From the NCBI RefSeq assembly GCF_000407485.1, contig NZ_ASWD01000001.1, positions 1,116,001 to 1,180,000 on the forward strand: a stretch of DNA of 64,000 nucleotides, in the 5' to 3' direction. Shown here piece after piece: positions 53,035 through 62,706 of the stretch. The notes below the pieces were generated by a model, which was given only the letters and a program-made list of their open reading frames with translations, did not search any database and was not told the origin of the DNA. A program made the translations under genes and the position numbers. How positions within the stretch are numbered: the stretch's first letter is position 1; every line of letters begins with the position of its first letter. This stretch comes from Enterococcus pallens ATCC BAA-351 (GTDB lineage: Bacteria > Bacillota > Bacilli > Lactobacillales > Enterococcaceae).

Positions 53035-53612
53035 GATTTCGGAATAGTTTTTGAACGGTAGGCACACTCCAACTTTTCGTTCAGCCAAAAGGGTTGTAAC
53101 GGGTATCAAATAACGAATGATCAATTTTTCACAATGAAACTAAGCTTATCGATCACTTGTTTTTATAACGAAATAACAGAAGTTAGACAAGTTTTTGATG
53201 CTTGTGAAGCAGCGGTTATCAGCAGATTGATTTTGTAGAAGGGAGCGCTAACTTCATTAAAAATCTATAGTGAGTACTTGTTCGTTTTCAATTATTTATC
53301 AGGTAAAGATGAATAATTTTTCGTAGCTGGAGGGCGTTCTGTGCAATAATGTTTGTACGGGAGGTTCCTTTTTTTGTAGGGGAAAAGCAATTTTATCAGT
53401 TATCGATGGGACTAATTTTTATTTTAATACTAAGAAATAGATAGCGAACATCACAATCTTTATTGTTATTTTTATTTTTTAGGTAGAAAAGTTGGGCTGA
53501 ATCATTCTTTACCTTTTGACCAAATTGAAAATATAATGTGAGTGTAAAGAAAATGTTTTTCGAAATTCGGCGCTGAATAATGAGAACCTTTACATTTATA
53601 GGAGGGATGGTC
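53035..53612. other. Intergenic region with promoter of the PTS/RuBisCO-like operon
   Basis: About 580 bases without a gene. A promoter is seen close to its end: -35 TTTACC (53508-53513) and -10 TATAAT (53532-53537), spacing 18. No strong cre or operator was found. A PRD regulator encoded within the operon probably acts here. Confidence 0.5.
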
Positions 53613-54080
53613 GTGAGTAATTCCCAGTTGTTGGCATTTGATCGTGAGTTAGTGAAGCTTGATGAATATTATGAGAGTCAGGAGGAGCTATTTAATAAAA
53701 TAGCTGCTTGGCTGCATGACAAGGAATTGGTCCATGAAAATTACAGCGAGGCTTTAAAAAAACGGGAATTAGAATTTCCAACAGGCCTGCATACCAAGCT
53801 TTACGATGTTGCGATTCCACATGCAGACCCGATTCATGTAAAAAAACCTTTCATTGCCTTTGTGAGACCGGCAAATGAAATCGTATTCAATGAAATGGCT
53901 ACTAAGAAAGCTGAAGTAAAGCCGAAGATCATTTTATTTTTAGGCTTGATGAAAAGTGAGGAGCAGCTGTCGGTTTTGCAAAAATTAATGAAGCTGTTTT
54001 CCTCAGAGGAATTCATGACGGGCTGTCTGCAGTCAGTCGAGGATGAGAAGGTATTTGAGCTACTGGAAAGTGCATTTTAA
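53613..54080 (+). CDS. PTS EIIA, fructose/mannitol/galactitol type
   Basis: A 155-residue EIIA of the PTS_EIIA_2 family. The phosphorylated His is His70 (VAIPHADP). Residues 1-60 and 95-150 follow the family pattern (LGLMKSEEQLSVLQKLMKLF). I chose GTG 53613, 7 bases after AGGAGGG; upstream ATGs at 53580 and 53607 have wrong spacing. First gene of an operon with EIIB and EIIC. Confidence 0.85.
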   Translation: MSNSQLLAFDRELVKLDEYYESQEELFNKIAAWLHDKELVHENYSEALKKRELEFPTGLHTKLYDVAIPHADPIHVKKPFIAFVRPANEIVFNEMATKKAEVKPKIILFLGLMKSEEQLSVLQKLMKLFSSEEFMTGCLQSVEDEKVFELLESAF

Positions 54081-54099
54081 AAAAGGGGGAGCTTTAAAA

Positions 54100-54399
54100 A
54101 TGAGAACAATCAATGTGTTATCTGTATGCGGGTCAGGCTCGGTGACGAGTTCCATGATCGCAGGAAATGTTCGTGATATGTTGGACGATGAAGGGTATCA
54201 GGCACAAACGGTAGAGTGCAATCCAAACGGGGTGGACGAGCTATTGGCGAATCGTGAATTTGACATTATCGTGCATACCAGTCCGTTAAAACGTGAATAT
54301 GATCTGCCGACGATTAATGCAATTGGTCTTCTGACTGGAACAGATGAAGAGGGGTTCGAAGAAGAATTGATGGAAGCGGTAAAGGGGCTAAGTCTATAA
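54100..54399 (+). CDS. PTS EIIB, galactitol (GatB) type
   Basis: A 99-residue EIIB. The phosphocysteine is Cys10 in LSVCGSGSVTSSM, the P-loop-like pattern of GatB/SgcB. RBS AAAGGGGG. It lies between EIIA and EIIC, the usual order. Gat-type systems transport polyols and some sugar acids. Confidence 0.9.
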   Translation: MRTINVLSVCGSGSVTSSMIAGNVRDMLDDEGYQAQTVECNPNGVDELLANREFDIIVHTSPLKREYDLPTINAIGLLTGTDEEGFEEELMEAVKGLSL

Positions 54400-54426
54400 A
54401 TCCTACAGGAAGGAGATTTCTAAACT

Positions 54427-55869
54427 ATGGATAACTTTTTAAATCTATTATCGGATATTATGAACGCATTTGGGTCGGCTGTAGTGGTTCCAATCGTCCT
54501 TTTCGTTATCTGTCTCTTAATGAAGGTAAAGCCAAAGAAAGCTTTTCAATCTGCTCTGAACTGTGGGATTGGGTTAATTGGGTTTAACTTGCTGATTGGT
54601 GCCTACACACCGATTCTTGCTCCGGTCATTGAACGAATGGTCGAAACAACCGGGATCAACATGAATATTATTGATACTGGCTGGCAGCCGACTGCGGGAA
54701 TTATTTACTCAGCGAAAATCAGCTTAGTCTTCTTGGCACTTGGCTTGGTGATGCAGACATTCCTGTTTGCCATTCGCTTCACCAATATTTTTCAGCCGTC
54801 GGATCTGTGGAACAATTACTCCTACATGATCTGGGGTGCGATGCTTCAGTTAGTGACAGGCAATACATGGCTGGCAATTTTACTGATGGTCTTAACTAAT
54901 TTGTATTGCTTAATGCTTTCTGAAATTACGGAAAAACGGTGGTCCAAATACTATGGTATCCCAGGAGCAACCTTAGCAATTGCCCACGATTCAGCACCGG
55001 TACCGTTAACCTTGGCGATGAACTGGTTATTGGATAAATTAGGTGCCAACAAGATTAAGTTAAATCCTCAAACCATTGAAAAGCGTTTAGGTTTGTTTGG
55101 AGAAGCAACTACACTTGGTTTGCTGTTGGGGCTGATCTTAGGAATCTTAGGGAACTTGACACGTTTAAATACGTTGGAAGGTTGGGGCGAAGCGGTTCAA
55201 CTGGCCGTTGCCACAGCAGCTATCATGGCAATCTTCCCTAAAATTGCGGCAATTTTCAGTTCGGCTTTCTCAAGTATCACCTCGGCTTCTAAGAAAAATG
55301 CGAAGAAGTCTACTAAAGGCGGTCAAAGAGAATGGTACATCGCCATCAATGATGCGGCAGGTTACGGAGAACCAGCAACGTTGCTTTCAGGTATGATTTT
55401 GATTCCTATTATTTTGATCTTAGCGGTTATTCTGCCAGGGAACCAAGCATTGCCGATGATTGACTTGATTGGTATTCCTTATTTGATTCAAGCAATCGTG
55501 GCTATGACCAATGGGAATATTTTCAAGACAGTGATTATTGGTGCGGTTTATCTGTGTGGTGGTTTGTATATGGTAACTGCGGTTGCGCCAATCTTCAATG
55601 ATTTGGCCGTCAGCGTTGGCTATGAGATTCCATCAGGTGCCATGATGATCTTTAGTATTATCCTGCTAGCCAATTGGGTAAATGGACTGCTCTTCTTAAT
55701 CTTCTTGAATGGAAGTCCGCTGCTGATTGGGCTCTCGATTATTGTGTATGTGGGCTGCTACTTATTTGTCCGTACGAAACGCGACAGCATTCATGAATAT
55801 TTAGAAAAACAAGCGCTGGGTGATGAGTATGTTCCAGAGCCGGCTGCGGGTGAAGTATCAACAGAGTAA
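54427..55869 (+). CDS. PTS EIIC, galactitol (GatC/SgcC) type
   Basis: A 480-residue membrane EIIC with about 10-12 helices. Seen: VKPKKAFQSALNCGIGLIGFNLLIG and the GWQPTAGIIYS segment, both typical of the Gat family. Also seen is an internal loop with KKNAKKSTKGG. With EIIA and EIIB it should import and phosphorylate an unidentified polyol, sugar or sugar acid. Confidence 0.9.
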   Translation: MDNFLNLLSDIMNAFGSAVVVPIVLFVICLLMKVKPKKAFQSALNCGIGLIGFNLLIGAYTPILAPVIERMVETTGINMNIIDTGWQPTAGIIYSAKISLVFLALGLVMQTFLFAIRFTNIFQPSDLWNNYSYMIWGAMLQLVTGNTWLAILLMVLTNLYCLMLSEITEKRWSKYYGIPGATLAIAHDSAPVPLTLAMNWLLDKLGANKIKLNPQTIEKRLGLFGEATTLGLLLGLILGILGNLTRLNTLEGWGEAVQLAVATAAIMAIFPKIAAIFSSAFSSITSASKKNAKKSTKGGQREWYIAINDAAGYGEPATLLSGMILIPIILILAVILPGNQALPMIDLIGIPYLIQAIVAMTNGNIFKTVIIGAVYLCGGLYMVTAVAPIFNDLAVSVGYEIPSGAMMIFSIILLANWVNGLLFLIFLNGSPLLIGLSIIVYVGCYLFVRTKRDSIHEYLEKQALGDEYVPEPAAGEVSTE

Positions 55870-55918
55870 AGGAAATCGATTGACTTTTAGATAGAAGAAA
55901 ACTGGGGGAGTGATAGAA

Positions 55919-57997
55919 ATGGATCGTCGAATATTTGATCTTTTGCATGAAATTGTTTCTAGTCAGGAGATTGATTTGTCGGAGCTGTCTGAAAAATACT
56001 CCTTAAATAAAACCCAGATTGATTACTCTTTGAAAAAAGCCAATCAATATTTACTGGAAAACCACATTGCTCCATTAAAAAAAGAGAACAATATGCTGAC
56101 TGGTCGCCTGACCATGGAGCAGCTGAACTTGATTATCGAAAAAGAAAATGACACTGGCTGGCTTTCTGATACTGAACGAAAAACGTTAATTGAATTTATG
56201 CTGATGCTGCAAAACGACACATCATTGGCACATTTTTCGATTGATTTGAAGGCCAGCAAAAATACCATCTTGAATGATTTAAAAGACGTGAAAAAGAATT
56301 TCGAGGAGCAAGGGATTCAGCTGCATTACAACCGTCGAAAGGGCTACTATCTGGAGGGCAATGAAATTACGATCCGCAGAATGCTGTTGAAACGTATTCG
56401 TGAAACTGATCGTATCAAACAGATGGTGGCGACAAATGGCTTTCTTGAGCTGCGGGATGGGAAGTTTTATCATGACTTCTTTAAGCAAATTGAAGAGGGC
56501 ATGAGCATTCGCTTGTCTGACGAGATGATTTATCGTCTGCCCTTCATTATCGAAGCATTATTAAAACGAGCAAATAATCAGCATCAGCTAAAAGAAGCGG
56601 ATCTGATTGATTTAGCTGTATTGAAGCAAGAAGATTCCTTCCAAATTTTGCGCGAGATTTTTGTAAAAAATCTTCCGCTGGAGACGGTCAGCGAGGCGGA
56701 TATTAGTTTTCTGATCATTCAAATTTTGGGTGCCAGCCTGGTACTTAGTCAGGTGAAGCAGGAGACCTATGAAAAAGATCCGTACTATCATCTGATTTGT
56801 GAGATGGTCTGGCGTTTTGAGAACAGCATGGCGATAAAATTTCATCAAAAGGAAGAAATCTACTTGAAGTTTTATCAGCACATTATCCCAGCCATTTATC
56901 GAATCAAGTACGACATCCCCCTTGCTAATGACCTTTCAACGAGAGTGAAGCAGGAATACAGCTATATTCACTCTATCGTACGCAAGGTAATTGATCCAAT
57001 TGAGCAGGAGCTGCAGACCAGCTTTCCAGAAAATGAATTAGCCTATTTAACCATGCTGTTTGTAGGACTGATTTTTTCACAAAATGCCCACATTGAAAAC
57101 AAACCTAAAGCAGTTGTTTTGTGTGAAAACGGCCTGACAGAATCGTTGCTGCTGACCAATGTCCTACGCGAAATTTTTCCGGAGTTTGTCTTTATTGGCT
57201 ACATGTCTAAACGGGATTTTGTCAAAAATGAGGTGCCCGCAGATGTGATCTTTTCCACTGTGTATTTTGACACCGAGCAGTTTCTCTTTGTGGTTGATCC
57301 AGTAATTAACGATGAGAAAAAACTGTGGCTGCGAAAAAATGTACTGAAGAAAATCCGTTTTTATGGACCCAAACAGGAATTAATGAAAAAGGAACAGATT
57401 AATCAATTTATTGAAAGTAATGAACCTTTTGTAACGATCAAGGATAAAAAAGGGTTGGAGGCTTTTCTAGATATTACCCTGCAACCATTTTCTCTACAAT
57501 TATCAACACTGTCGTACTATAACAAACCATCCTTATTACAATTATTGCCGATTGATCATATTCAGGTAAGCAATGATCCGCTCTCATTAGAGGAGGCGAT
57601 TGTTTTGTGCAGTCAGCCGCTAGTTAAAAATAGAATAGTGGAAGCCTCCTATGCAGAGCGAATTGTTGCCAACTATCCTAAAGGGGAATCTTATTTCTCG
57701 ATTGCACCTAAAGTGGCGTTGCCCCACACAACGGGTATGAATGATGTTCACAGTGTCGGCATGAGCTTGCTGAAGCTGAAGGAACCCATTTATTTTCCAA
57801 ATGAAAAACGCTGGGTTTCACTTCTGATGGTAGTGGCGCCCTTGAATAATGACATGCATATCAATGCGGTTACTCAGTTTCATAAAATTGTTTTGGATGA
57901 CAAAAATGTTGAAAGGCTGCTGAAGTGTCGGGAGCCAGAAGAATTACGCGACATCATTAATCAAAAGGTATTAGAGCTTGAGGATGCAAGAAAATAA
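55919..57997 (+). CDS. PRD-containing transcriptional regulator (MtlR/LicR-like)
   Basis: A 692-residue multidomain activator. N-terminal HTH domains (residues ~1-160), two PTS regulation domains (~180-390), a GatB-like EIIB module (VLCENGLTESLLL, Cys near residue 402) and a C-terminal EIIA_2 module (VALPHTTG, His near residue 602). Phosphorylation by HPr and the cognate EIIs would tune its activity. I chose ATG 55919 behind GGGGGAG rather than a GTG 9 bases earlier. It sits between the PTS and the RuBisCO-like gene and is the likely operon regulator. Confidence 0.9.
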   Translation: MDRRIFDLLHEIVSSQEIDLSELSEKYSLNKTQIDYSLKKANQYLLENHIAPLKKENNMLTGRLTMEQLNLIIEKENDTGWLSDTERKTLIEFMLMLQNDTSLAHFSIDLKASKNTILNDLKDVKKNFEEQGIQLHYNRRKGYYLEGNEITIRRMLLKRIRETDRIKQMVATNGFLELRDGKFYHDFFKQIEEGMSIRLSDEMIYRLPFIIEALLKRANNQHQLKEADLIDLAVLKQEDSFQILREIFVKNLPLETVSEADISFLIIQILGASLVLSQVKQETYEKDPYYHLICEMVWRFENSMAIKFHQKEEIYLKFYQHIIPAIYRIKYDIPLANDLSTRVKQEYSYIHSIVRKVIDPIEQELQTSFPENELAYLTMLFVGLIFSQNAHIENKPKAVVLCENGLTESLLLTNVLREIFPEFVFIGYMSKRDFVKNEVPADVIFSTVYFDTEQFLFVVDPVINDEKKLWLRKNVLKKIRFYGPKQELMKKEQINQFIESNEPFVTIKDKKGLEAFLDITLQPFSLQLSTLSYYNKPSLLQLLPIDHIQVSNDPLSLEEAIVLCSQPLVKNRIVEASYAERIVANYPKGESYFSIAPKVALPHTTGMNDVHSVGMSLLKLKEPIYFPNEKRWVSLLMVVAPLNNDMHINAVTQFHKIVLDDKNVERLLKCREPEELRDIINQKVLELEDARK

Positions 57998-58018
57998 TCT
58001 CAGAAATGGGGAAAAACA

Positions 58019-59251
58019 ATGAAATTTGAAACACTGAAAATGGCAGAAGGCTTAAACAATGAATTTGTAATTGCGACTTACTACATGAAGTCTGAAAAAG
58101 AACCGGATCTTTATGATTGGGTAAAGCTGGTGGCAGCCGATCAAAGTGCTGGAACCTGGACCCATGTTGAAGGTGAAACGCCAGAGGTTATTGCACTGTA
58201 TGGAGCAAAAGTGATTGGCGTTTATCCAATGTCAGATGGGATTTCTTGTATTGCCAGAGTGGCCTTCCCGATTGCCAATTTCCCAGCGTACATGGCGATG
58301 GTCATCAGTACAGTTGCTGGAAATGTGTTAGCCCAGGATGGCATTCGTTTGGTTGATATTGAGTTTCCAGAAGTAATGCTGGAACAATTTACTGGTCCTT
58401 TAATGGGTGTTAGCGGCATTCGCGAATTGCTAGGAATCAAGGAACGGCCATTAGTGGGAGCGATTTTGAAGCCTTGTATCGGTGTTCCTCCTGAAGCCAG
58501 TGCAGCTGGTGCGGCAAAAGCGGCGCTGGGCGGAGCAGATGTAATCAAAGATGATGAGCTGTTAAGTGATCCGGCGTACTCGCCAATGATTGATCGAGTG
58601 AAAACAGTAATGGCCCATTTAAAAGAAGTTGGGAAAGACAAATCTACTTTATATGCTGTAAATATTACCGGCCAAAATGTCATTGAGCGAGCAAAAGCTG
58701 CGATTGATGCCGGTGCCAACTCGATCATGGTCAATTACAATGCGTTAGGCTGGGCAGCAACGGAAGACCTGGTTCGTTTCTTGAAGAAAGAAAACATCAA
58801 AATTCCAATTTTCGGTCACTGTGCTGGAGCCGGCGCGTACTATCGTTCAGCAAACAACGGTATGTCAGCAGCCTTAAGCTGTGGGAAATTGCCGCGTTTA
58901 ATTGGTATGGACATGCCGTTGGTTTATCCAGACACAGGACGTTTTGGAACGACCACTGATGAATTAGTTGAAACCCACAGTGCCTTGTCAACGCCAATGA
59001 AGTCAATTGAGGCAGCCTTTACTACTGTAGCAGGTGGTGTGCATCCAGGCAGTATTGAGTACTTAATGAATCTATTGGGGAATGAAACCATCTTGATGGC
59101 AGGCGGAGGCATTTACGGACATCCAGAAGGCGCCGTCTCTGGTGCGAAAGCCTTGCTGCAAGCAATCGAAGCAGTCATGGAAGAAGTCCCAGTAGTCGAA
59201 GCAGCCAAAAACCATGAAGAATTGGATCAAGCCTTGAAGTTTTGGTCTTAA
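58019..59251 (+). CDS. RuBisCO-like protein (form IV)
   Basis: A 410-residue protein of the RuBisCO superfamily. Compared with RuBisCO: Lys151 matches K175 (GAILKPCIG), but K177 is replaced by Cys153. The carbamylated Lys and metal ligands are kept (Lys177, Asp179, Glu180 in GGADVIKDDELL), His at FGHCAG fits H294, and the phosphate-binding GGGIYGHPEG is kept. The loop 6 Lys334 motif is not found and Ser379 is Ala, so it is not a CO2-fixing RuBisCO. Known relatives act as enolases or isomerases in methionine salvage, or as decarboxylases in apionate pathways; no mtn genes are near. Confidence 0.92.
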   Translation: MKFETLKMAEGLNNEFVIATYYMKSEKEPDLYDWVKLVAADQSAGTWTHVEGETPEVIALYGAKVIGVYPMSDGISCIARVAFPIANFPAYMAMVISTVAGNVLAQDGIRLVDIEFPEVMLEQFTGPLMGVSGIRELLGIKERPLVGAILKPCIGVPPEASAAGAAKAALGGADVIKDDELLSDPAYSPMIDRVKTVMAHLKEVGKDKSTLYAVNITGQNVIERAKAAIDAGANSIMVNYNALGWAATEDLVRFLKKENIKIPIFGHCAGAGAYYRSANNGMSAALSCGKLPRLIGMDMPLVYPDTGRFGTTTDELVETHSALSTPMKSIEAAFTTVAGGVHPGSIEYLMNLLGNETILMAGGGIYGHPEGAVSGAKALLQAIEAVMEEVPVVEAAKNHEELDQALKFWS

Positions 59252-59270
59252 TTGATCGATGTGTGTTGAG

Positions 59271-59624
59271 AAACAAACTCATTTTTCTCAAGAAAAATGA
59301 ATACCTTAATAGGAAATAGGATGTCAGTTCAACTTTTCGCAGGATTAAAAATCAAAAAGGAATAAAGAATTTCAACACAAGCAAGGAATCAATAAGTTAA
59401 GTTGAATGATATACGTACTGAAAAACAAACTCATTTTTCTCAAGAAAAATGAATACCTTAATATGAAGTAGGGTGTCAGTTCAACTTTTCTCAGGATCAA
59501 GAATCAAAAAGGAATAAAGAATTTCAACGCAATCAAGCAACCAATAAGTTAAGCTGAATGATATACGTACTGAAAAACAAACTCATTTTTCCCAAGAAAA
59601 ATGAATACCTTAATAGGAAGTAGG
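59271..59624 (+). repeat. Tandem 152-bp repeat, about 2.3 copies
   Basis: Copies begin at 59271, 59423 and 59575 (each AAACAAACTC); the period is exactly 152 and the third copy stops at 59624. The full copies differ at about a dozen positions. Each contains the hairpin TCATTTTT / AAAAATGA and, in full copies, TTCAACTT paired with AAGTTGAA (the second has one mismatch). The unit looks like a duplicated upstream region of the E1alpha gene. Confidence 0.95.
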
Positions 59625-59634
59625 AGGAATTTCG

Positions 59635-60642
59635 TTGGATACGACTCTTTCAAAAGAAACTTTGTTAAAACTTTATCAAACTATGATCCGTATTCGTGAA
59701 TTTGAAAATGAAGCGATCGAATTAGCCAAAGCCAATATCACTCGCGCGGCCGTTCACACGTACAACGGTGAGGAAGCAATTGCCGTGGGGGTCTGTGCTC
59801 ACTTGAGTGACAAGGATTACATTACCTCAACCCACCGAGGACATGGTCATTGTATTGCTAAAGGTGCTGACTTAAGAAAAATGTTCGCTGAGCTGATGGG
59901 GCGCGAAACTGGCTATTGCAAAGGAAAAGGTGGCTCGATGCACATTGCTGACTTAGCAACCGGAAACTTAGGAGCCAACGGAATTGTTGGTGGCGGGATT
60001 CCCATGGCAATGGGCGCTGGATTGGGCTTGCAGGTTGCTCATGAACCACATTTATCGGTTTCATTTTTTGGCGATGGTGCTTCAAACGAAGGCTCCTTCC
60101 ATGAGTCTTTGAATATGGCCGCGATTTGGAACCTGCCGGTAGTGTTTATTTGCGAAAATAACAAGTACGGTATTTCTACCTCAACAGAAAAGTCGATGAA
60201 CATTAAAAATATTTCGGATCGTGCTAAGGGCTATGGCATTAAAGGCATTACGATTGATGGGAATGATTTGGTGAAGGTGTATGAAACCTTCGCCGAGGTG
60301 AAAGAGTATGTTTTAGCAGGTAAGGGGCCTGTCTTGTTAGAAATGGATACCTATCGCATGTCCGGTCATTATTTTGGTGATAATGAAAATTATCGTGATC
60401 GCGCAGATGTTGAAAAATGGCGGGAAAAAGATCCGATCCTGCGCTGCGAACAGTTGCTGATGAATGACTATGGCGTAACCGAAGACGAATTGAAGGCAAT
60501 TGAAAAGGCAGAAAATAAACGAGTATTAGCTGCTTCGGAACAAGCTAAGCAAGACCCAGAGCCTTCGATTGCCGATATGACGGATGATTTGTATGATCCA
60601 ACCTTTGAAGAAATTGAATGGAAAGTATTTTCTAAAGGATAG
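59635..60642 (+). CDS. TPP-dependent dehydrogenase E1 alpha (acetoin dehydrogenase-like)
   Basis: A 335-residue E1 alpha subunit. Typical acetoin-dehydrogenase (AcoA) features: STHRGHGHCIAKG, GKGGSMHIADLATGNLGANGIVGGG, and the TPP motif GDGASNEGSFHESLN with the closing Asn in FICENNKYG. The start is TTG 59635, 9 bases after GTAGGAGG. Substrate could be acetoin, pyruvate or another 2-keto/acyloin compound produced downstream of the RuBisCO-like protein. Confidence 0.9.
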   Translation: MDTTLSKETLLKLYQTMIRIREFENEAIELAKANITRAAVHTYNGEEAIAVGVCAHLSDKDYITSTHRGHGHCIAKGADLRKMFAELMGRETGYCKGKGGSMHIADLATGNLGANGIVGGGIPMAMGAGLGLQVAHEPHLSVSFFGDGASNEGSFHESLNMAAIWNLPVVFICENNKYGISTSTEKSMNIKNISDRAKGYGIKGITIDGNDLVKVYETFAEVKEYVLAGKGPVLLEMDTYRMSGHYFGDNENYRDRADVEKWREKDPILRCEQLLMNDYGVTEDELKAIEKAENKRVLAASEQAKQDPEPSIADMTDDLYDPTFEEIEWKVFSKG

Positions 60643-60655
60643 GAAGGAGATAATT

Positions 60656-61627
60656 ATGCGGAAACTTTCAATGCGTCAGGCGGTTAACGAAGCATTGCAC
60701 ATTGCTTTTAACAGTGACGAAAATGTACTTACCATCGGGGAGGATATCGCTGTTTACGGCGGTCAGCTGCGCTGCAGCTATGACCTGTTGGACAATTTTG
60801 GCGGCGAACGTGTGAGAGATACGCCGATTTCAGAAATTGCGATTGTCGGTGCCGGGATTGGTTCAGCCATGATTGGCCGACGCCCGATTGTTGAACTGTC
60901 TTATATGGATTTTATCGGAGTGTGCTTTGACCAAATTCTGAATCAGGCAGCGAAAATGCGTTACATGTATGGTGGTCGGGTAAGTATTCCTTTAGTCATT
61001 CGCACACAATGCGGTGCCGGACTGGGAAATGGGGCTCAGCACTCGCAATCGTTGGAAAATATTTTGTCGCATGTCCCGGGTATTCGGGTGGTAATGCCAT
61101 CAAATGCCTATGATGCGAAGGGATTGTTATTACATGCGATTCGTGACAACAATCCAGTGGTCTTTGTAGAGCATAAAGCCTTGTACAAACGTAAATGTGA
61201 AGTACCAGAGGAACCTTATGAAGTCAGTTATGAAAGTGAAGTTAAGGAAGCGGGAGAAGATATTACAATCATTTCCTATTCAGCTATGGTAGATGTTTCC
61301 TTAAAGGCTGCTAAGAAACTCAAGGACGAAGGGATTAGTGCGGAAGTCATTGATATAAAAAGTATTGAACCATTGGATATGGCACCAATTTTAAAATCGG
61401 TAGAAAAAACCGGGCACGCCATTGTGGTCCATGAAGCTGTTAAAAAATCAGGCTTCGGTGGAGAAATTGCGGCACAAATCCAAGAGTTTGCCTTTGATTA
61501 TTTGAAAAAGCCCGTCTTACGAGTGACTGCACCGGATGTACCAGTACCTTTTGCTAGAAACTTGGAAATGGCGTATGTACCTGATGAAGAGCAAGTGATT
61601 GAAGCTGTCAAAAAAACATTGAGCTAA
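60656..61627 (+). CDS. TPP-dependent dehydrogenase E1 beta (acetoin dehydrogenase-like)
   Basis: A 323-residue E1 beta subunit: GEDIAVYGGQLRCSYDLLDNFG at the N terminus, ISEIAIVGAGIGSAMIGRRPIVE, and the C-terminal transketolase fold (SAEVIDIKSIEPLDMAPIL, VVHEAVKKSGFGGEIAA). ATG 60656 has AGGAAGGAG. It forms the E1 heterotetramer with the preceding gene. Confidence 0.93.
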   Translation: MRKLSMRQAVNEALHIAFNSDENVLTIGEDIAVYGGQLRCSYDLLDNFGGERVRDTPISEIAIVGAGIGSAMIGRRPIVELSYMDFIGVCFDQILNQAAKMRYMYGGRVSIPLVIRTQCGAGLGNGAQHSQSLENILSHVPGIRVVMPSNAYDAKGLLLHAIRDNNPVVFVEHKALYKRKCEVPEEPYEVSYESEVKEAGEDITIISYSAMVDVSLKAAKKLKDEGISAEVIDIKSIEPLDMAPILKSVEKTGHAIVVHEAVKKSGFGGEIAAQIQEFAFDYLKKPVLRVTAPDVPVPFARNLEMAYVPDEEQVIEAVKKTLS

Positions 61628-61640
61628 GGAGAGGGTTATC

Positions 61641-62690
61641 ATAAAACTACTAATTACGACTTATATAGATGAAAAAAATATCCAACGGTTAAAAACCTTA
61701 TTTTCAGAAATTAAATTTGCTGGCATGACTGAATTGGGGCGGATTTTAACGGAGGACGAATTAGCAGATGCACTGGAAGACTGCGATGCCATCATCATTG
61801 AATTTGATCCGTTAACGAAAAAAGTCTTGGATCAGGCTAAGAACCTGAAAGTCATTGCCTCAGTTCGTGGGGGAGCACACGCCAATGTCGATGTGGATGC
61901 TGTGACCAAACGTGGAATTCCTATTTTCAACGTCCCTGGACGGAATCAGGACACGGTAGCAGATTTCACGATTGGCATGATGATTGCCGTCAGCCGTGGA
62001 ATTTCTAAAGGAAATCTTTTGATTAAAAATCGAGTAATCACCGATGACAAAACCTACGTGGAAAATGGTTTTTGTGTAACGGATGTCAACTGGGTCGGTT
62101 CGACACCTGAGAAATTTGCTTATCTGCAGTACAAAGGGCCAACTTTAGCTGGGAAGACGATGGGCTTAGTCGGCTTTGGGGCAATTGGTCGTGAAACGGC
62201 TAAACGAGCATTAGCCTTTGACATGAAGGTTTTGGCTTATGATCCATTTGTTAAGCAAGAGGATATTTCAGCTGATATTCGGTTGGTGGAATTAGAGGAA
62301 TTAATGGCAGAATCTGATTTTGTTTCGATCCATTTGCCAGTAAATGATGGGACGCGGGGAATTGTTTCAGCAGAAATACTGGGTAAAATGAAGCCGACTG
62401 CTTATTTAATCAATACGGCTCGAGCAGCTGTAATGGATTATGACAAATTGATTGAGATGCTGCAAAAGGACGAGCTTGCTGGTGCGGCGTTGGATGTTTA
62501 TCCAGTGGAGCCATTGCCAAATAATCATCCTTTGCTTGAATTAGACAATGTGGTGCTGACCCCCCATATCGGCGGCTGCAGCATGGACCCTTATGACCGC
62601 TCGTATGATAAATTATTCACAGAGTTATCCTTGTTCTTGGATGGCGGCATGCCAGAAAAAGTATACAACCCAGAATTTGCCAACTACTAA
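61641..62690 (+). CDS. D-2-hydroxyacid dehydrogenase, probable non-AUG start
   Basis: An NAD-dependent 2-hydroxyacid dehydrogenase of the SerA-like family: nucleotide motif LVGFGAIGRETAKRAL, catalytic Arg in ASVRGGAHANVD, Glu in the segment TARAAVMDYDKLIEML...ALDVYPVEPLP, and His in LTPHIGGC. The first ATG (61725) would remove the conserved first strand. Coding continues upstream (KLLITTYIDEKNIQRL) to ATC/ATA at 61638-61643, where AAGGAG lies 6-9 bases before. No ATG, GTG or TTG is there. I place the start at ATA 61641 (349 residues). It probably acts on an intermediate of the pathway. Confidence 0.8.
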   Translation: MKLLITTYIDEKNIQRLKTLFSEIKFAGMTELGRILTEDELADALEDCDAIIIEFDPLTKKVLDQAKNLKVIASVRGGAHANVDVDAVTKRGIPIFNVPGRNQDTVADFTIGMMIAVSRGISKGNLLIKNRVITDDKTYVENGFCVTDVNWVGSTPEKFAYLQYKGPTLAGKTMGLVGFGAIGRETAKRALAFDMKVLAYDPFVKQEDISADIRLVELEELMAESDFVSIHLPVNDGTRGIVSAEILGKMKPTAYLINTARAAVMDYDKLIEMLQKDELAGAALDVYPVEPLPNNHPLLELDNVVLTPHIGGCSMDPYDRSYDKLFTELSLFLDGGMPEKVYNPEFANY

Positions 62691-62706
62691 ATTGGAGGAC
62701 TAGCAG

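Noticed and set aside
58019-59251. Genuine CO2-fixing RuBisCO
   Set aside because: Loop 6 lysine and the K177 equivalent are missing, the protein is short, and no phosphoribulokinase is near.
59271-59624. CRISPR array
   Set aside because: The repeat is a continuous 152-base tandem duplication with no spacers, and no cas genes are present.
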